From Alcaligenes endophyticus (GTDB taxonomy: Bacteria > Pseudomonadota > Gammaproteobacteria > Burkholderiales > Burkholderiaceae_B), in NCBI RefSeq assembly GCF_026344035.1, contig NZ_JAPKND010000001.1, forward strand, positions 1-64,000: a stretch of DNA of 64,000 nucleotides, given 5' to 3'. This document shows, one piece after another, positions 43,606 through 52,096 of the stretch (position 1 is its first letter; the number at the start of each line of letters is the position of its first letter). Position numbers and translations under genes: made by a program. The notes under the pieces were generated by a model that saw nothing but the letters and a program-made list of their open reading frames with translations, made no database searches and had not been told where the DNA came from.

Positions 43606-44061
43606 TTAGTTACGCGAACCTGCCTTTGCCTGCTTACCAGCCTCGAGGCACTTAGGGCACACACCGTACAACAACATCGTGTGGCTTTCTAGGGCGTAGC
43701 CGTGCTCTTTGGCAATATCATGCTGACGTTGTTCAATTTTGCTATCAGCAAATTCTTCTACCGCACCACAATTTGTGCAAATTAAGTGGTCGTGATGATC
43801 GCCGTCGTTCAGTTCAAACACGGCTTTACCACCATCGAACTGACTGCGCATTAAAATGCCGGCCTGTTCAAACTGGGTTAGCACGCGATAGACTGTTGCT
43901 AGGCCTATATCCACATCCTCGGCGATTAACAGACGATATACGTCTTCAGCGCTAAGGTGGCGCATGCCCTCCAAATCGGAGCGGCGAAAGATGTCTAAAA
44001 TCTTCAGGCGCGGAAACGTCGCCTTCAGTCCCATGTTTTTCAATTCATTTTGATCGTTCAT
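43606..44061 (-). CDS. fur: Ferric uptake regulator Fur
   Basis: The 151-residue regulator has the Fur winged helix ([18 protein letters not shown], then [17 protein letters not shown]). The metal sites are [11 protein letters not shown] and the C-terminal CPKC, so both zinc-site Cys pairs are present. It is divergent from bamE, as in Bordetella. The Fur box at 28719 is a likely target in this window. Confidence 0.97.
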   Translation of the reverse strand: MNDQNELKNMGLKATFPRLKILDIFRRSDLEGMRHLSAEDVYRLLIAEDVDIGLATVYRVLTQFEQAGILMRSQFDGGKAVFELNDGDHHDHLICTNCGAVEEFADSKIEQRQHDIAKEHGYALESHTMLLYGVCPKCLEAGKQAKAGSRN

Positions 44062-44206
44062 GGCTACAATTATCGCATTGGATGAAGATGAAGGGCCGAT
44101 TTACATTGCCAGCAAGACAAAGAAATCAGAAAGTTAATATGCGCAATTCATGCGCTTTTTCCTAAACCTCTATATGATAACGATTTTATTCCAACAGGGG
44201 CATAAC

Positions 44207-44704
44207 GTGCAGAAGATGGTAACAACATTCAAACCTGCCATGCGTGCAGCTGTCGCGGCAAGTTTGGCTATGCTGATACTTTCGGCCTGCGGTACTGGCA
44301 AGTGGGGCTTCCCTTACCGTGCCGATGTACAGCAAGGTAACTGGATCACATCAGAACAGGTCGACCGCTTGCGTACTGGCATGACTCGTGAACAAGTGCG
44401 CTTTTTACTTGGCTCACCCACTTTGCAAGACGTGTTTCATGCTGACCGCTGGGATTACCCCTACATGAACAAGCCGGGCTACGGCAAAACTGAGCAACGT
44501 AATTTTACTGTTTGGTTTGAAGGTGACTCATTAGTACGTTGGGATGGTGACCAACAACCCGATCGTCAACCCTTCGAGCGAGCTGATACGGGTACTTACT
44601 CCACTCCCCCTAGTGACGCTAAGCCCTCAGAGCAGTTTATGCAACCGTTTGAAGCCAGTGACAGCGCTCCTGGCAACCCTCCCGATGTGAATAACCCGCT
44701 TTAA
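44207..44704 (+). CDS. bamE: Outer-membrane assembly lipoprotein BamE (SmpA/OmlA)
   Basis: This small BAM-complex lipoprotein has lipobox LSAC and the SmpA domain ([20 protein letters not shown], then DRWDYPYM). The C-terminal tail of about 55 residues is Pro/Asp-rich. I start it at GTG 44207, which has AGGGG upstream and gives a normal signal peptide; ATG 44216 and ATG 44150 are alternatives, the latter adding residues unlike a signal peptide. It is followed by dapB after 13 bases. Confidence 0.9.
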   Translation: MQKMVTTFKPAMRAAVAASLAMLILSACGTGKWGFPYRADVQQGNWITSEQVDRLRTGMTREQVRFLLGSPTLQDVFHADRWDYPYMNKPGYGKTEQRNFTVWFEGDSLVRWDGDQQPDRQPFERADTGTYSTPPSDAKPSEQFMQPFEASDSAPGNPPDVNNPL

Positions 44705-44717
44705 AAAGGATTCTGTC

Positions 44718-45509
44718 ATGCGTATTGCTATCGCTGGCGCAGATGGCCGTATGGGCCGCATGCTGATTGAGGCTGTCTTAAACAGCACAGACTTAACGCT
44801 AAGCGCCGCGCTGGTGCCCGCATCGTCGCCGTCTTTAGGCCACGATGCCGCCGCTTTTTTGGGTAAAAACAGCGGCGTCATCATCACAGACAATCTCGAC
44901 GAACTGTCAAAGGCAGACTGCCTCATTGATTTCACTCGCCCTGAAGGCACTATGCGGCACCTAGAGGCCTGCGTTAAGCATCACACTCGCTGCGTAATCG
45001 GCACCACCGGTTTCTCCGACACAGAGAAACAACAAATACAAGACTACGCGCGCGAGATTGCTATTGTCTTTGCTCCGAATATGAGTGTGGGCGTTAATGC
45101 CTCACTGCAATTAATTGAGTTAGCTGCCAAGCTTTTACAGCAAGGTTACGACGCAGAAATCTATGAGGCTCATCATCGCAATAAAGTTGATGCCCCGTCG
45201 GGTACAGCCTTAGCCATGGGTGAGACCGTAGCGCGTGCATGGGGCGAATCATTAGATCAGGTGGCCGACTGGGCGCGCCATGGCCTTACCGGAGCACGCC
45301 AGGACGGTCGCATCGGATTTTCCGTAGTACGTGGTGGTGATATTATTGGTGACCATACAGTAATGTTTTGTGGCGACGGCGAACGCATTGAGATCACCCA
45401 CAAATCTAGTCATCGCGGCACTTACGCAACTGGTAGCCTGCGCGCTGCCCGCTACTTAGCCGACAAAACTCACGGCTTGTTTTCTATGCAAGACGTCTTG
45501 GCTAACTAA
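44718..45509 (+). CDS. dapB: 4-hydroxy-tetrahydrodipicolinate reductase
   Basis: The 263-residue lysine/diaminopimelate enzyme has the nucleotide-binding loop [10 protein letters not shown] at the N terminus and the substrate-binding [20 protein letters not shown] (near residue 152), which holds the catalytic His pair and Lys. It is co-transcribed with bamE and ends at a strong terminator. Confidence 0.97.
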   Translation: MRIAIAGADGRMGRMLIEAVLNSTDLTLSAALVPASSPSLGHDAAAFLGKNSGVIITDNLDELSKADCLIDFTRPEGTMRHLEACVKHHTRCVIGTTGFSDTEKQQIQDYAREIAIVFAPNMSVGVNASLQLIELAAKLLQQGYDAEIYEAHHRNKVDAPSGTALAMGETVARAWGESLDQVADWARHGLTGARQDGRIGFSVVRGGDIIGDHTVMFCGDGERIEITHKSSHRGTYATGSLRAARYLADKTHGLFSMQDVLAN

Positions 45510-45526
45510 GCTTACCCCCACCCTCT

Positions 45527-45554
45527 AACCACTTCCTAACGAAGTGGTTTTTTT
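45527..45554 (+). terminator. Terminator of bamE-dapB
   Basis: Nine-base arms AACCACTTC / GAAGTGGTT with a 5-base loop and a T tract lie 17 bases after the dapB stop. Confidence 0.9.
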
Positions 45555-45586
45555 GACTCAACATACTGGGTCAGCTACAGGCTAGC

Positions 45587-46591
45587 TTAATCTACGTTAA
45601 TAGGCTCTTGCTCAAGCTCCACTCCATATGTCGAGCGTACCTCAGTGCATATTGTGCTGGCTAGGCGACGAATATCCTGTGCCCGCCCGCCACCATAATT
45701 GACTAATACCAATGCCTGCGCCCTATGCACCCCCACAGCCCCCATGCGGCGCCCCTTCCAACCCAACTGATCAATCAACCACGCCGCCGCTAATTTACAT
45801 CGTTGATCATCTATATCGTAAGACACCATGGCTGGCCATTGCGCCAATAAGGCATCACGCTTGGCACGACTCACCACTGGATTCTTAAAAAAGCTACCTG
45901 CATTACCCAATACTGCCGGATCGGGCAGCTTGCTGCGACGAATGTCGCACACGGCGTCAAAGACTGCCTGAGGTGTAGCGGAAGGGGTTACTCGCTGTTG
46001 CAGGTCGGCATAATGCAACATAGGTTGCCAATCGTGAGCGAGCAAAAACCGCACAGCTACGATGAGCCAAGTGCCGGCAGGATCACGCTTGAAACGACTA
46101 TCTCGGTACGCAAAACCGCACTCGGCAGCACTGAGTTCTTTCAAGCTACCACTAGGAAAATGCCAGGCCAACACGCTGTGCACTCGTTGTTCCAGCTCCA
46201 GACCATAAGCCCCGATATTTTGCACCGGTGCAGCACCCACGGTGCCGGGGATCAGTGCTAGGTTCTCTAGGCCAGGCCAACCTTGCGTTAAGCAATATTG
46301 CACGAACTCATGCCAGTTTTCACCCGCTTCAGCTTCCACCAACCACGCGTTGGTGTCGCTTTCTAACAAGCGTATACCTTTGCTTAGCACATGCACTACA
46401 GGTTGACGCAGGGTGCTATTTAGCACCACGTTGCTGCCGCCCCCCAGTACGAAAAAGTTAGCTCGACACCCCAACCGCTCCTGTAGCGTAGGCAGCTCAT
46501 CCCTATGTTGATACAACAGCACCTGCTCAGCAACACTGTGCAGTCCTAACGTATTGTGTGCGCTTAAGTCAAAAGATAGCAGGGATTCCAA
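45587..46591 (-). CDS. murB: UDP-N-acetylenolpyruvoylglucosamine reductase
   Basis: The 334-residue FAD enzyme of peptidoglycan precursor synthesis shows the FAD-binding LGGGSNVVLNS (near residue 50), GTVGAAPVQNIGAYG (near residue 115) and the catalytic region LGNAGSFFKNPVV (near residue 227). Length and the extra insert fit type I MurB as in E. coli. The start is TTG at 46591; no closer in-frame ATG fits the family. Confidence 0.95.
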   Translation of the reverse strand: MESLLSFDLSAHNTLGLHSVAEQVLLYQHRDELPTLQERLGCRANFFVLGGGSNVVLNSTLRQPVVHVLSKGIRLLESDTNAWLVEAEAGENWHEFVQYCLTQGWPGLENLALIPGTVGAAPVQNIGAYGLELEQRVHSVLAWHFPSGSLKELSAAECGFAYRDSRFKRDPAGTWLIVAVRFLLAHDWQPMLHYADLQQRVTPSATPQAVFDAVCDIRRSKLPDPAVLGNAGSFFKNPVVSRAKRDALLAQWPAMVSYDIDDQRCKLAAAWLIDQLGWKGRRMGAVGVHRAQALVLVNYGGGRAQDIRRLASTICTEVRSTYGVELEQEPINVD

Positions 46592-46810
46592 AACACGATG
46601 CTCGCTAAAACGGTGAAACGCTAAGCATAGCCTGTAGGCCTTTCAGGGCGCAAAACTTTTGTTCTGTCTGCATCACCAGCAACTCATTTCTACCACGTCT
46701 TTGCTGGTTGACAAACACTGCAGTATCTACTTATAATTATTTTCTTTGTTGGCTTGGCGCTTGCTTTAGAAATTTACATAACTGAAGCAAAATTAAAAAC
46801 AGTAAAACAC

Positions 46811-46839
46811 TTGACAGTTTTTATAAACAAGCCTAGAAT
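46811..46839 (+). promoter_or_regulatory. Sigma-70 promoter of the tRNA-Gly/Cys/Gly cluster
   Basis: TTGACA (46811-46816) and TAGAAT (46834-46839) are separated by 17 bases, about 30 bases before the first tRNA. The 278 bases between murB and the tRNA hold no other supported feature. Confidence 0.85.
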
Positions 46840-46869
46840 AGCTTTCTTTTCTAGCCAATAGAAAAATAC

Positions 46870-46945
46870 GCGGGAGTAGCTCAGTTGGTAGAGCGCAACC
46901 TTGCCAAGGTTGAGGTCGCGAGTTCGAGACTCGTCTCCCGCTCCA
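46870..46945 (+). tRNA. tRNA-Gly (anticodon GCC), copy 1
   Basis: The acceptor GCGGGAG pairs with CTCCCGC. The anticodon loop is TTGCCAA and CCA is encoded (46943-46945). It is identical in all 76 bases to copy 2 at 47102. Confidence 0.96.
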
Positions 46946-46987
46946 AATTCAAAAAACCAAGTATTAACTTGGTTTTGTCAGAACCAC

Positions 46988-47061
46988 GGCGCAATGGCAG
47001 AGTGGTTATGCAGCGGATTGCAAATCCGTCTAGGTCGGTTCGATTCCGGCTTGCGCCTCCA
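46988..47061 (+). tRNA. tRNA-Cys (anticodon GCA), copy 1
   Basis: The acceptor GGCGCAA pairs with TTGCGCC. The anticodon loop is TTGCAAA, and CCA is encoded. It lies between the two tRNA-Gly copies. A second, diverged tRNA-Cys is at 60824. Confidence 0.95.
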
Positions 47062-47101
47062 GTGAATCTGGTCACAAGTCGGTGTAGTTAGCAGTACAAA
47101 T

Positions 47102-47177
47102 GCGGGAGTAGCTCAGTTGGTAGAGCGCAACCTTGCCAAGGTTGAGGTCGCGAGTTCGAGACTCGTCTCCCGCTCCA
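47102..47177 (+). tRNA. tRNA-Gly (anticodon GCC), copy 2
   Basis: Identical to the copy at 46870 over the full gene; about 12 bases of downstream flank (AAATTCAAAAAA) are also shared, so the unit was duplicated recently or is kept the same by gene conversion. Confidence 0.96.
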
Positions 47178-47183
47178 AATTCA

Positions 47184-47214
47184 AAAAAGCCCAAACTTAT
47201 GTTTGGGCTTTTTT
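47184..47214 (+). terminator. Terminator of the tRNA cluster
   Basis: The stem AAAGCCCAAAC / GTTTGGGCTT with a TTAT loop is followed by a T run, 9 bases after the second tRNA-Gly. Confidence 0.9.
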
Positions 47215-47330
47215 ACGTTTGTCGATCAGTCCTGCATTAAGGCTACACATCACGAAAGGAACTCCCCATTCCACTTTATAAAAATGCGCTTTGTTATGAA
47301 TTTCTATGACTCCACTAGGACTTATCCATC

Positions 47331-47663
47331 ATGCCTTTTGTCGTAACAGAAAGCTGTATAGCCTGTAAGTACACAGACTGTGTCAGCGTCTGTCCTATGG
47401 ATTGTTTCTATGAAGGGCCGAACTTTCTGGTGATTAATCCAGATGAGTGTATCGATTGTTCTATCTGTACGGGTGAGTGTCCGGTGAATGCGATTGTTGA
47501 AGCCAGTGAGGTTCCGGCGGAACAAGCGCACTTTGTACAATTAAATCGTGATTTATCTGCCGATAAGCGCTGGAAACGAATCACGCAATCTAAGGCGCCC
47601 TTACCCGAACACAAGAAATGGGCCACAGTTAGCGAGAAACTGCACTTATTAGAGCAAAGCTAA
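47331..47663 (+). CDS. fdxA: 7Fe ferredoxin FdxA (3Fe-4S/4Fe-4S)
   Basis: The 110-residue electron carrier has the cluster motifs CIACKYTDCVSVCP and CIDCSICTGECP near the N terminus, with the spacing of Azotobacter ferredoxin I type proteins, and a C-terminal extension. It could serve as the acceptor of the indolepyruvate oxidoreductase at 24243, but nothing in the sequence ties the two. Confidence 0.95.
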   Translation: MPFVVTESCIACKYTDCVSVCPMDCFYEGPNFLVINPDECIDCSICTGECPVNAIVEASEVPAEQAHFVQLNRDLSADKRWKRITQSKAPLPEHKKWATVSEKLHLLEQS

Positions 47664-47695
47664 AGCACACGCTAACGCTGCGACGGCTACAATAG

Positions 47696-49126
47696 ATGCT
47701 TATCCCATTTTTGGCGATTTCTGTGAGCCTTCCTACTGTGCCCAATACCTCTTTCTCTACCTTGCCCCTTATACCCGCTTTGCATGAGGCGCTTCAAAGC
47801 CTGAGCTTTGAAACTATGACCCCCATCCAAGAGCAAAGTCTGCCATTAATACTTAAAGGTCAAGACTTGATTGCACAAGCCAAAACAGGGAGCGGTAAAA
47901 CTGCCGCTTTTGGTTTAGGTATATTACAGAAGCTCAATCCTAGTCGTTTAGCTCCGCAAGCCTTAGTTCTATGCCCTACAAGAGAACTAGCCGATCAAGT
48001 TACGAACGAATTGCGACGACTGGCACGATTCATTCCCAATGTACGTATGCTGACCTTATGTGGTGGCGTACCCACGCGTCCTCAAACCGAGTCTTTGCGA
48101 CATGGTGCTCATATTATTGTTGGCACACCGGGACGTGTTCAAGACCATCTGGAGCGCGAGAACTTAGACTTAAGCTCACTCCATACTCTGGTTTTGGACG
48201 AGGCTGATCGTATGGTGGATATGGGCTTTCAGGATGAGATCACCTACATTGTGGAAAATTGTCCGAGCAAACGCCAAACCCTGCTGTTTTCGGCTACCTA
48301 CCCCGATAACATTCAGCAACTGAGCGCACGCTTTTTGCGTAATCCCGCCCAAGTGAAGGTCGCTAGCCTTCATGACGCCAGCCGTATCGAGCAAATTTTT
48401 TATACAGTACGTGATGATGAGCGTATTGATGCCGTCGCAAAACTGTTAGCTCATTTCCGCCCTGCCTCCACCTTAGTGTTTTGCAACACCAAAATGCGTT
48501 GCCACGAAGTGGTCGAGCACTTGCGCCGTTTAGGCATTAACGCGCAAACGCTCAATGGCGATATGGAGCAACGCGAGCGCGACGAAATTCTGATTCAATT
48601 CTCCAATCAAAGCTGCGCCGTACTTGTAGCCACTGATGTTGCCTCTCGTGGTTTAGACATTCAGAACCTCAGTGCGGTCATTAATGTCGACGTCAGTAAA
48701 GATGCCGAAGTACATGTACACCGTGTAGGTCGTAGTGGCCGTGGCGAACAAAAAGGGTTGGCGCTTAGCTTGTGCTCACGCGAAGAATCACGCTGGGTCA
48801 AATTGATCGAAGAGTATCAGGGTAGCCCTGTGCACTACGAAAAGCTCAGTTCTTTGCGCCCTCAATCGGGACGCGCCTTACAAGGCCCCATGATGACATT
48901 GCTGATACAAGGCGGTAAAAAAGACAAACTACGCCCCGGTGATTTAGTCGGTGCCTTAACGGCTGACGGTGGTTTAACATTCGAGCAAATTGGCAAAATA
49001 AATGTCACCGATTACAGTGCTTATGTGGCTTTGGATCGCACTATTGCTAGACAAGCTTTCGATCGTATCGCGGCAATTAATATTAAAGGTCGACGCTTTA
49101 GAATGCGTTTTTTAGAAGACCTATAA
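47696..49126 (+). CDS. dbpA: ATP-dependent RNA helicase DbpA (DEAD box)
   Basis: This helicase acts in large-subunit ribosome assembly. It has the motifs AKTGSGKTAAFGLG, PTRELADQV, LDEADRMVDMGF, SATYP, and HRVGRSGRG. The C-terminal DbpA-type RNA-binding domain (about residues 400-476, with GGKKDKLRPGDLVGALT) targets 23S rRNA hairpin 92. The start may be ATG 47696 or GTG 47723; the latter gives an N terminus closer to E. coli DbpA. Confidence 0.94.
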   Translation: MLIPFLAISVSLPTVPNTSFSTLPLIPALHEALQSLSFETMTPIQEQSLPLILKGQDLIAQAKTGSGKTAAFGLGILQKLNPSRLAPQALVLCPTRELADQVTNELRRLARFIPNVRMLTLCGGVPTRPQTESLRHGAHIIVGTPGRVQDHLERENLDLSSLHTLVLDEADRMVDMGFQDEITYIVENCPSKRQTLLFSATYPDNIQQLSARFLRNPAQVKVASLHDASRIEQIFYTVRDDERIDAVAKLLAHFRPASTLVFCNTKMRCHEVVEHLRRLGINAQTLNGDMEQRERDEILIQFSNQSCAVLVATDVASRGLDIQNLSAVINVDVSKDAEVHVHRVGRSGRGEQKGLALSLCSREESRWVKLIEEYQGSPVHYEKLSSLRPQSGRALQGPMMTLLIQGGKKDKLRPGDLVGALTADGGLTFEQIGKINVTDYSAYVALDRTIARQAFDRIAAINIKGRRFRMRFLEDL

Positions 49127-49289
49127 ATCGCGGTGGTAGGCTCAACAAAAGGCTACGCAACAGCACCACTATTTACCATTACAATGCCTGTTGAAAAATA
49201 GTAGCGCTGCGTCATACGTAGGCTCAAACATCTGTTTGGGCCTATTATTTTTTAGTACTGTTTTAGGTCGCATCAATGGAGAGTCAAAC

Positions 49290-49901
49290 GTGGATGCAAT
49301 GATTGTTTTATTAGCGGTAGCGGTGGTATGGCGCGTGCTGAGTATGCGCTATCAAAAAGCACATATTGCATTGCTTGGCCGGCACTTAGCCAATCATCAG
49401 CTAGAACGTCACATGGAAACATTAACGCAAGGTTATACGCGCGCTATTCAAGCTGACAGCACATCGCGCCAATTACAGATACTAGAAACATTCGCTCAAA
49501 CTGAACGCGCGGTGGCCAGCCAAGCACAAGCTGTTGCCGTTGCCTTGCAACAGGAAAGCTTACAACAAGCTAGCCTTGTAACCTGGCCTATGTGTATCCC
49601 ATATGCCGAGCACTTTGCCCCTAGTATTACACGTGATTTTCGTGCGCTGTTTCAGATTCATGCCGAAGGCTTACGTTATGTGGTCGACAATGTACCTGGC
49701 TGGGAGCCTAAACAGCGCGCCTACCATCTGTCTGCAGAGCTATATCTGCTACAACATAGTTGCCACTGGTTCTGCAAGTCACGGGGGGTGGCTAACGCAC
49801 GCTTACAGTTACGTCATCAGGTCGAGTACCAAAAAGTACTGGATTCGGTTTCTGAGACGACTCGGTCAGCTTATGTTAAATGGTTGCAGAATCACCCTTG
49901 A
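49290..49901 (+). CDS. Conserved-looking membrane-anchored protein of unknown function
   Basis: I start this at GTG 49290, preceded by GGAGAG at 6 bases; the frame is open further up to a TTG at 49191 without a ribosome site. The 203-residue product has one N-terminal membrane helix (MIVLLAVAVVWRVLSM), then a helical stretch rich in Gln and Ala (about residues 45-90) that could form a coiled coil, and a His/Trp-bearing C-terminal part (YLLQHSCHWFCKSRG). No family was recognised. Confidence 0.65.
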   Translation: MDAMIVLLAVAVVWRVLSMRYQKAHIALLGRHLANHQLERHMETLTQGYTRAIQADSTSRQLQILETFAQTERAVASQAQAVAVALQQESLQQASLVTWPMCIPYAEHFAPSITRDFRALFQIHAEGLRYVVDNVPGWEPKQRAYHLSAELYLLQHSCHWFCKSRGVANARLQLRHQVEYQKVLDSVSETTRSAYVKWLQNHP

Positions 49902-50175
49902 CCGCCCCCTTAGTAAATGGCTAACCGGGCACTATTTCCACACAGACTGACAAACTATCTAATTAAGCATAAAATAATTGCAGTCTTGTGGTCGCCGTCT
50001 CGTAGACGTCCTGTTTACCTACTCCATACGGTAAAAGCTGACCAGGTATCCTCTTTGCATAAGGTGTTCGCATTGCTACGGATCTTGACGATTTCCCCTA
50101 ATATCATTGCCGCCTTTTTGCGCCTACCTCTATATCCTGTGCGCTCAAGTTATTAGGCGGTGAGGTCACCCTTTA

Positions 50176-51315
50176 ATGAATAGACGGTCATTTCTACTGA
50201 GTAGCACGCTGATCAGTGCGAGCAGCACAGTGATTATTCCTATGCTGCGTATCGCGCACGCTACAACAACGTCAAACAAGCCGCAGGTGCGACGCTTTCT
50301 TGTGCGACAACAGTACCAACTTAAACCGCCCACTGGCTCTCAAGGAGCAATGAATTTATGGATACCTGTACCTGAGGATGCTGCCCCTTTCCAGCAGTTA
50401 CGTCGTATCCGCTGGACCAGTAATGCTCAGGATAGCTATCTAAGCAGTGATAATATCTTCGGTGCCAAAGCGCTGCTAGCCCGTTGGGATGACTGCCAGC
50501 AGCCCATGAGCTTAGAACTAGAAATGCTGATTCAAACCCAAAATTGGGAGCCCGCCAAAGAGGGGTTGTTGGCCCATTACCAAGCGCCAGCGCAGATTGA
50601 CTACCCCGCACAGTTAGCGCCGTATTTACGCTCTAGCCGCCACATACAAATAGATGGCATCGTGAAAGAGTATGCGGATCGCATCGTGGGGAAAGAAACG
50701 AATCCGCTTAAACAAGCTCACCTTATTTATAACTGGGTGACAGAAAATATGGAGCGCGACAACAGCGTAATAGGTTGTGGCGTTGGCGATGTGGGGGAAA
50801 TTCTCACTAGCGGTAAGCTTTACGGCAAGTGCACTGATATGAGTTCTGTATTTGTAGCGCTGGCCCGTGCGGCAGGTATCCCTGCACGTGAGATGTTTGG
50901 GATACGCCTCGGGCGGCCTGACGCCTTAGACTCCTATTCCAGCAGCGCCTTTGGCTCGGCCGACAGCAACGGCAAAGCTAATATCACCGGTGCACAACAC
51001 TGTCGTGCACAATTTTACTTGGCCGGATTTGGTTGGGTGCCCTGCGATCCAGCCGACGTTACCAAGATGCGTTTGGCCGAAGGCAAGAAACACCACGATG
51101 CAGACGTACAGACCGTGAACGAATACCTATTCGGTAACTGGGACATGAACTGGGTAGGATTTAACTATGGACGTGACTTCCAACTTAACCCTCCCACAGA
51201 AATTGGCGAACTGAACAATTTTGGCTACCCCTATGCAGAAGCGGATGGGGATCCTCTAGACTATTACGACGCTGCTAATTTCAGTTATGAGTACTGGTCA
51301 GAAGAGCAAAGCTAA
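50176..51315 (+). CDS. Exported transglutaminase-like (papain-fold) protein
   Basis: The 379-residue protein starts with NRRSFLLSS, a Tat-type twin-arginine pattern, followed by a hydrophobic stretch, so export in folded form is likely. A transglutaminase-like domain carries Cys near residue 219 (GKCTDMSSVFVALARAAGIP), His near 275 (GAQHCRAQFYL) and Asp near 291 (WVPCDPAD), a complete catalytic triad. It could be a peptidase or a cross-linking enzyme. The gene overlaps the MerT-like gene by 29 bases, so the three genes 50176-52013 form an operon. Confidence 0.85.
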   Translation: MNRRSFLLSSTLISASSTVIIPMLRIAHATTTSNKPQVRRFLVRQQYQLKPPTGSQGAMNLWIPVPEDAAPFQQLRRIRWTSNAQDSYLSSDNIFGAKALLARWDDCQQPMSLELEMLIQTQNWEPAKEGLLAHYQAPAQIDYPAQLAPYLRSSRHIQIDGIVKEYADRIVGKETNPLKQAHLIYNWVTENMERDNSVIGCGVGDVGEILTSGKLYGKCTDMSSVFVALARAAGIPAREMFGIRLGRPDALDSYSSSAFGSADSNGKANITGAQHCRAQFYLAGFGWVPCDPADVTKMRLAEGKKHHDADVQTVNEYLFGNWDMNWVGFNYGRDFQLNPPTEIGELNNFGYPYAEADGDPLDYYDAANFSYEYWSEEQS

Positions 51316-51658
51316 ACTCAGCGGCAACGGTATAGGCTGGAGCTTGGGCGGCGCTATGCTGGCTGCCCTAGGAGCCGGGCTGTGCTGTCTTGCGCCGCTG
51401 CTTTACTTATTGTTTGGTGTCTCGGCAGCAGCATTATCTAGCCTAAGTCGTTTGAGCTGGCTGCAAATACCAATGAGCCTATTAGCCTTCTGTTTTTTGG
51501 GTATTGGCTACTACCGCCTGTACCTATCAAAACGCCCGGTGTGTACGCGTATTGGCTCCTTGAATGGACAACGATTCTTATATTGGGCTGTTTTAGGTAT
51601 GGTGGTGCTGTTGTTGTCCTATCCTTTTACGTTGCCTCTGCTACTAGAGCAGCTGTAA
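51287..51658 (+). CDS. MerT-like membrane transporter
   Basis: The 123-residue membrane protein has three helices, the first containing the Cys pair of mercury importers (GAGLCCLAPLLYLLFG), and a fourth short tail. A further cytoplasmic Cys is in RPVCTR near residue 83. No merR, merA or merB is present, so mercury resistance is not implied. It may move a thiophilic metal. Confidence 0.78.
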   Translation: MSTGQKSKAKLSGNGIGWSLGGAMLAALGAGLCCLAPLLYLLFGVSAAALSSLSRLSWLQIPMSLLAFCFLGIGYYRLYLSKRPVCTRIGSLNGQRFLYWAVLGMVVLLLSYPFTLPLLLEQL

Positions 51659-51686
51659 TGAGCACTTTTATCCCTTGACCCACCTT

Positions 51687-52013
51687 ATGATGAATTTGCT
51701 AAAACGACTGTTTGTGATGACTCTGCTCTGGCCCCTGGCCGTACTGAGCGCCTCGCCCAGCATGGTTGGCATAACCATCCATATACAGGGCATGACCTGC
51801 TCACTATGCGTGACGGCTATCAATAAAGCATTACGCTCGTTACCACAGGTGCAGTACGCAAAAACCTCGCTAAAAAATAGTGAAGTGTTGGTTCACGTAC
51901 CCAACGATTACGATACCCAGATCTTACTAACAGAAATAGAAAAAACCGGCTATCAAGGCAAAATTCTTTCTGTGCAAGCCTTAACCGAAGAACCGCATCC
52001 CTCTTCCCTTTAA
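51687..52013 (+). CDS. MerP-like periplasmic heavy-metal-binding protein
   Basis: This small protein has an N-terminal signal peptide (MMNLLKRLFVMTLLWPLAVL) and an HMA domain with the metal motif GMTCSLC. It lies 28 bases after the MerT-like gene. I start it at ATG 51687; an upstream TTG at 51675 is possible but weak. The likely role is to deliver a metal to the MerT-like protein. Confidence 0.8.
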   Translation: MMNLLKRLFVMTLLWPLAVLSASPSMVGITIHIQGMTCSLCVTAINKALRSLPQVQYAKTSLKNSEVLVHVPNDYDTQILLTEIEKTGYQGKILSVQALTEEPHPSSL

Positions 52014-52096
52014 AACTTAAGGCTTTGTTTGCTAAGGGAGCTAACAATACAATGCTGTGGCGCGCTAAAACATGCCACAGCATGTACTTTTTTTGC

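Noticed and set aside
46881-47091. Two opposing short ORFs over tRNA-Gly and tRNA-Cys
   Set aside because: They overlap tRNA genes and look like tRNA-derived open frames.
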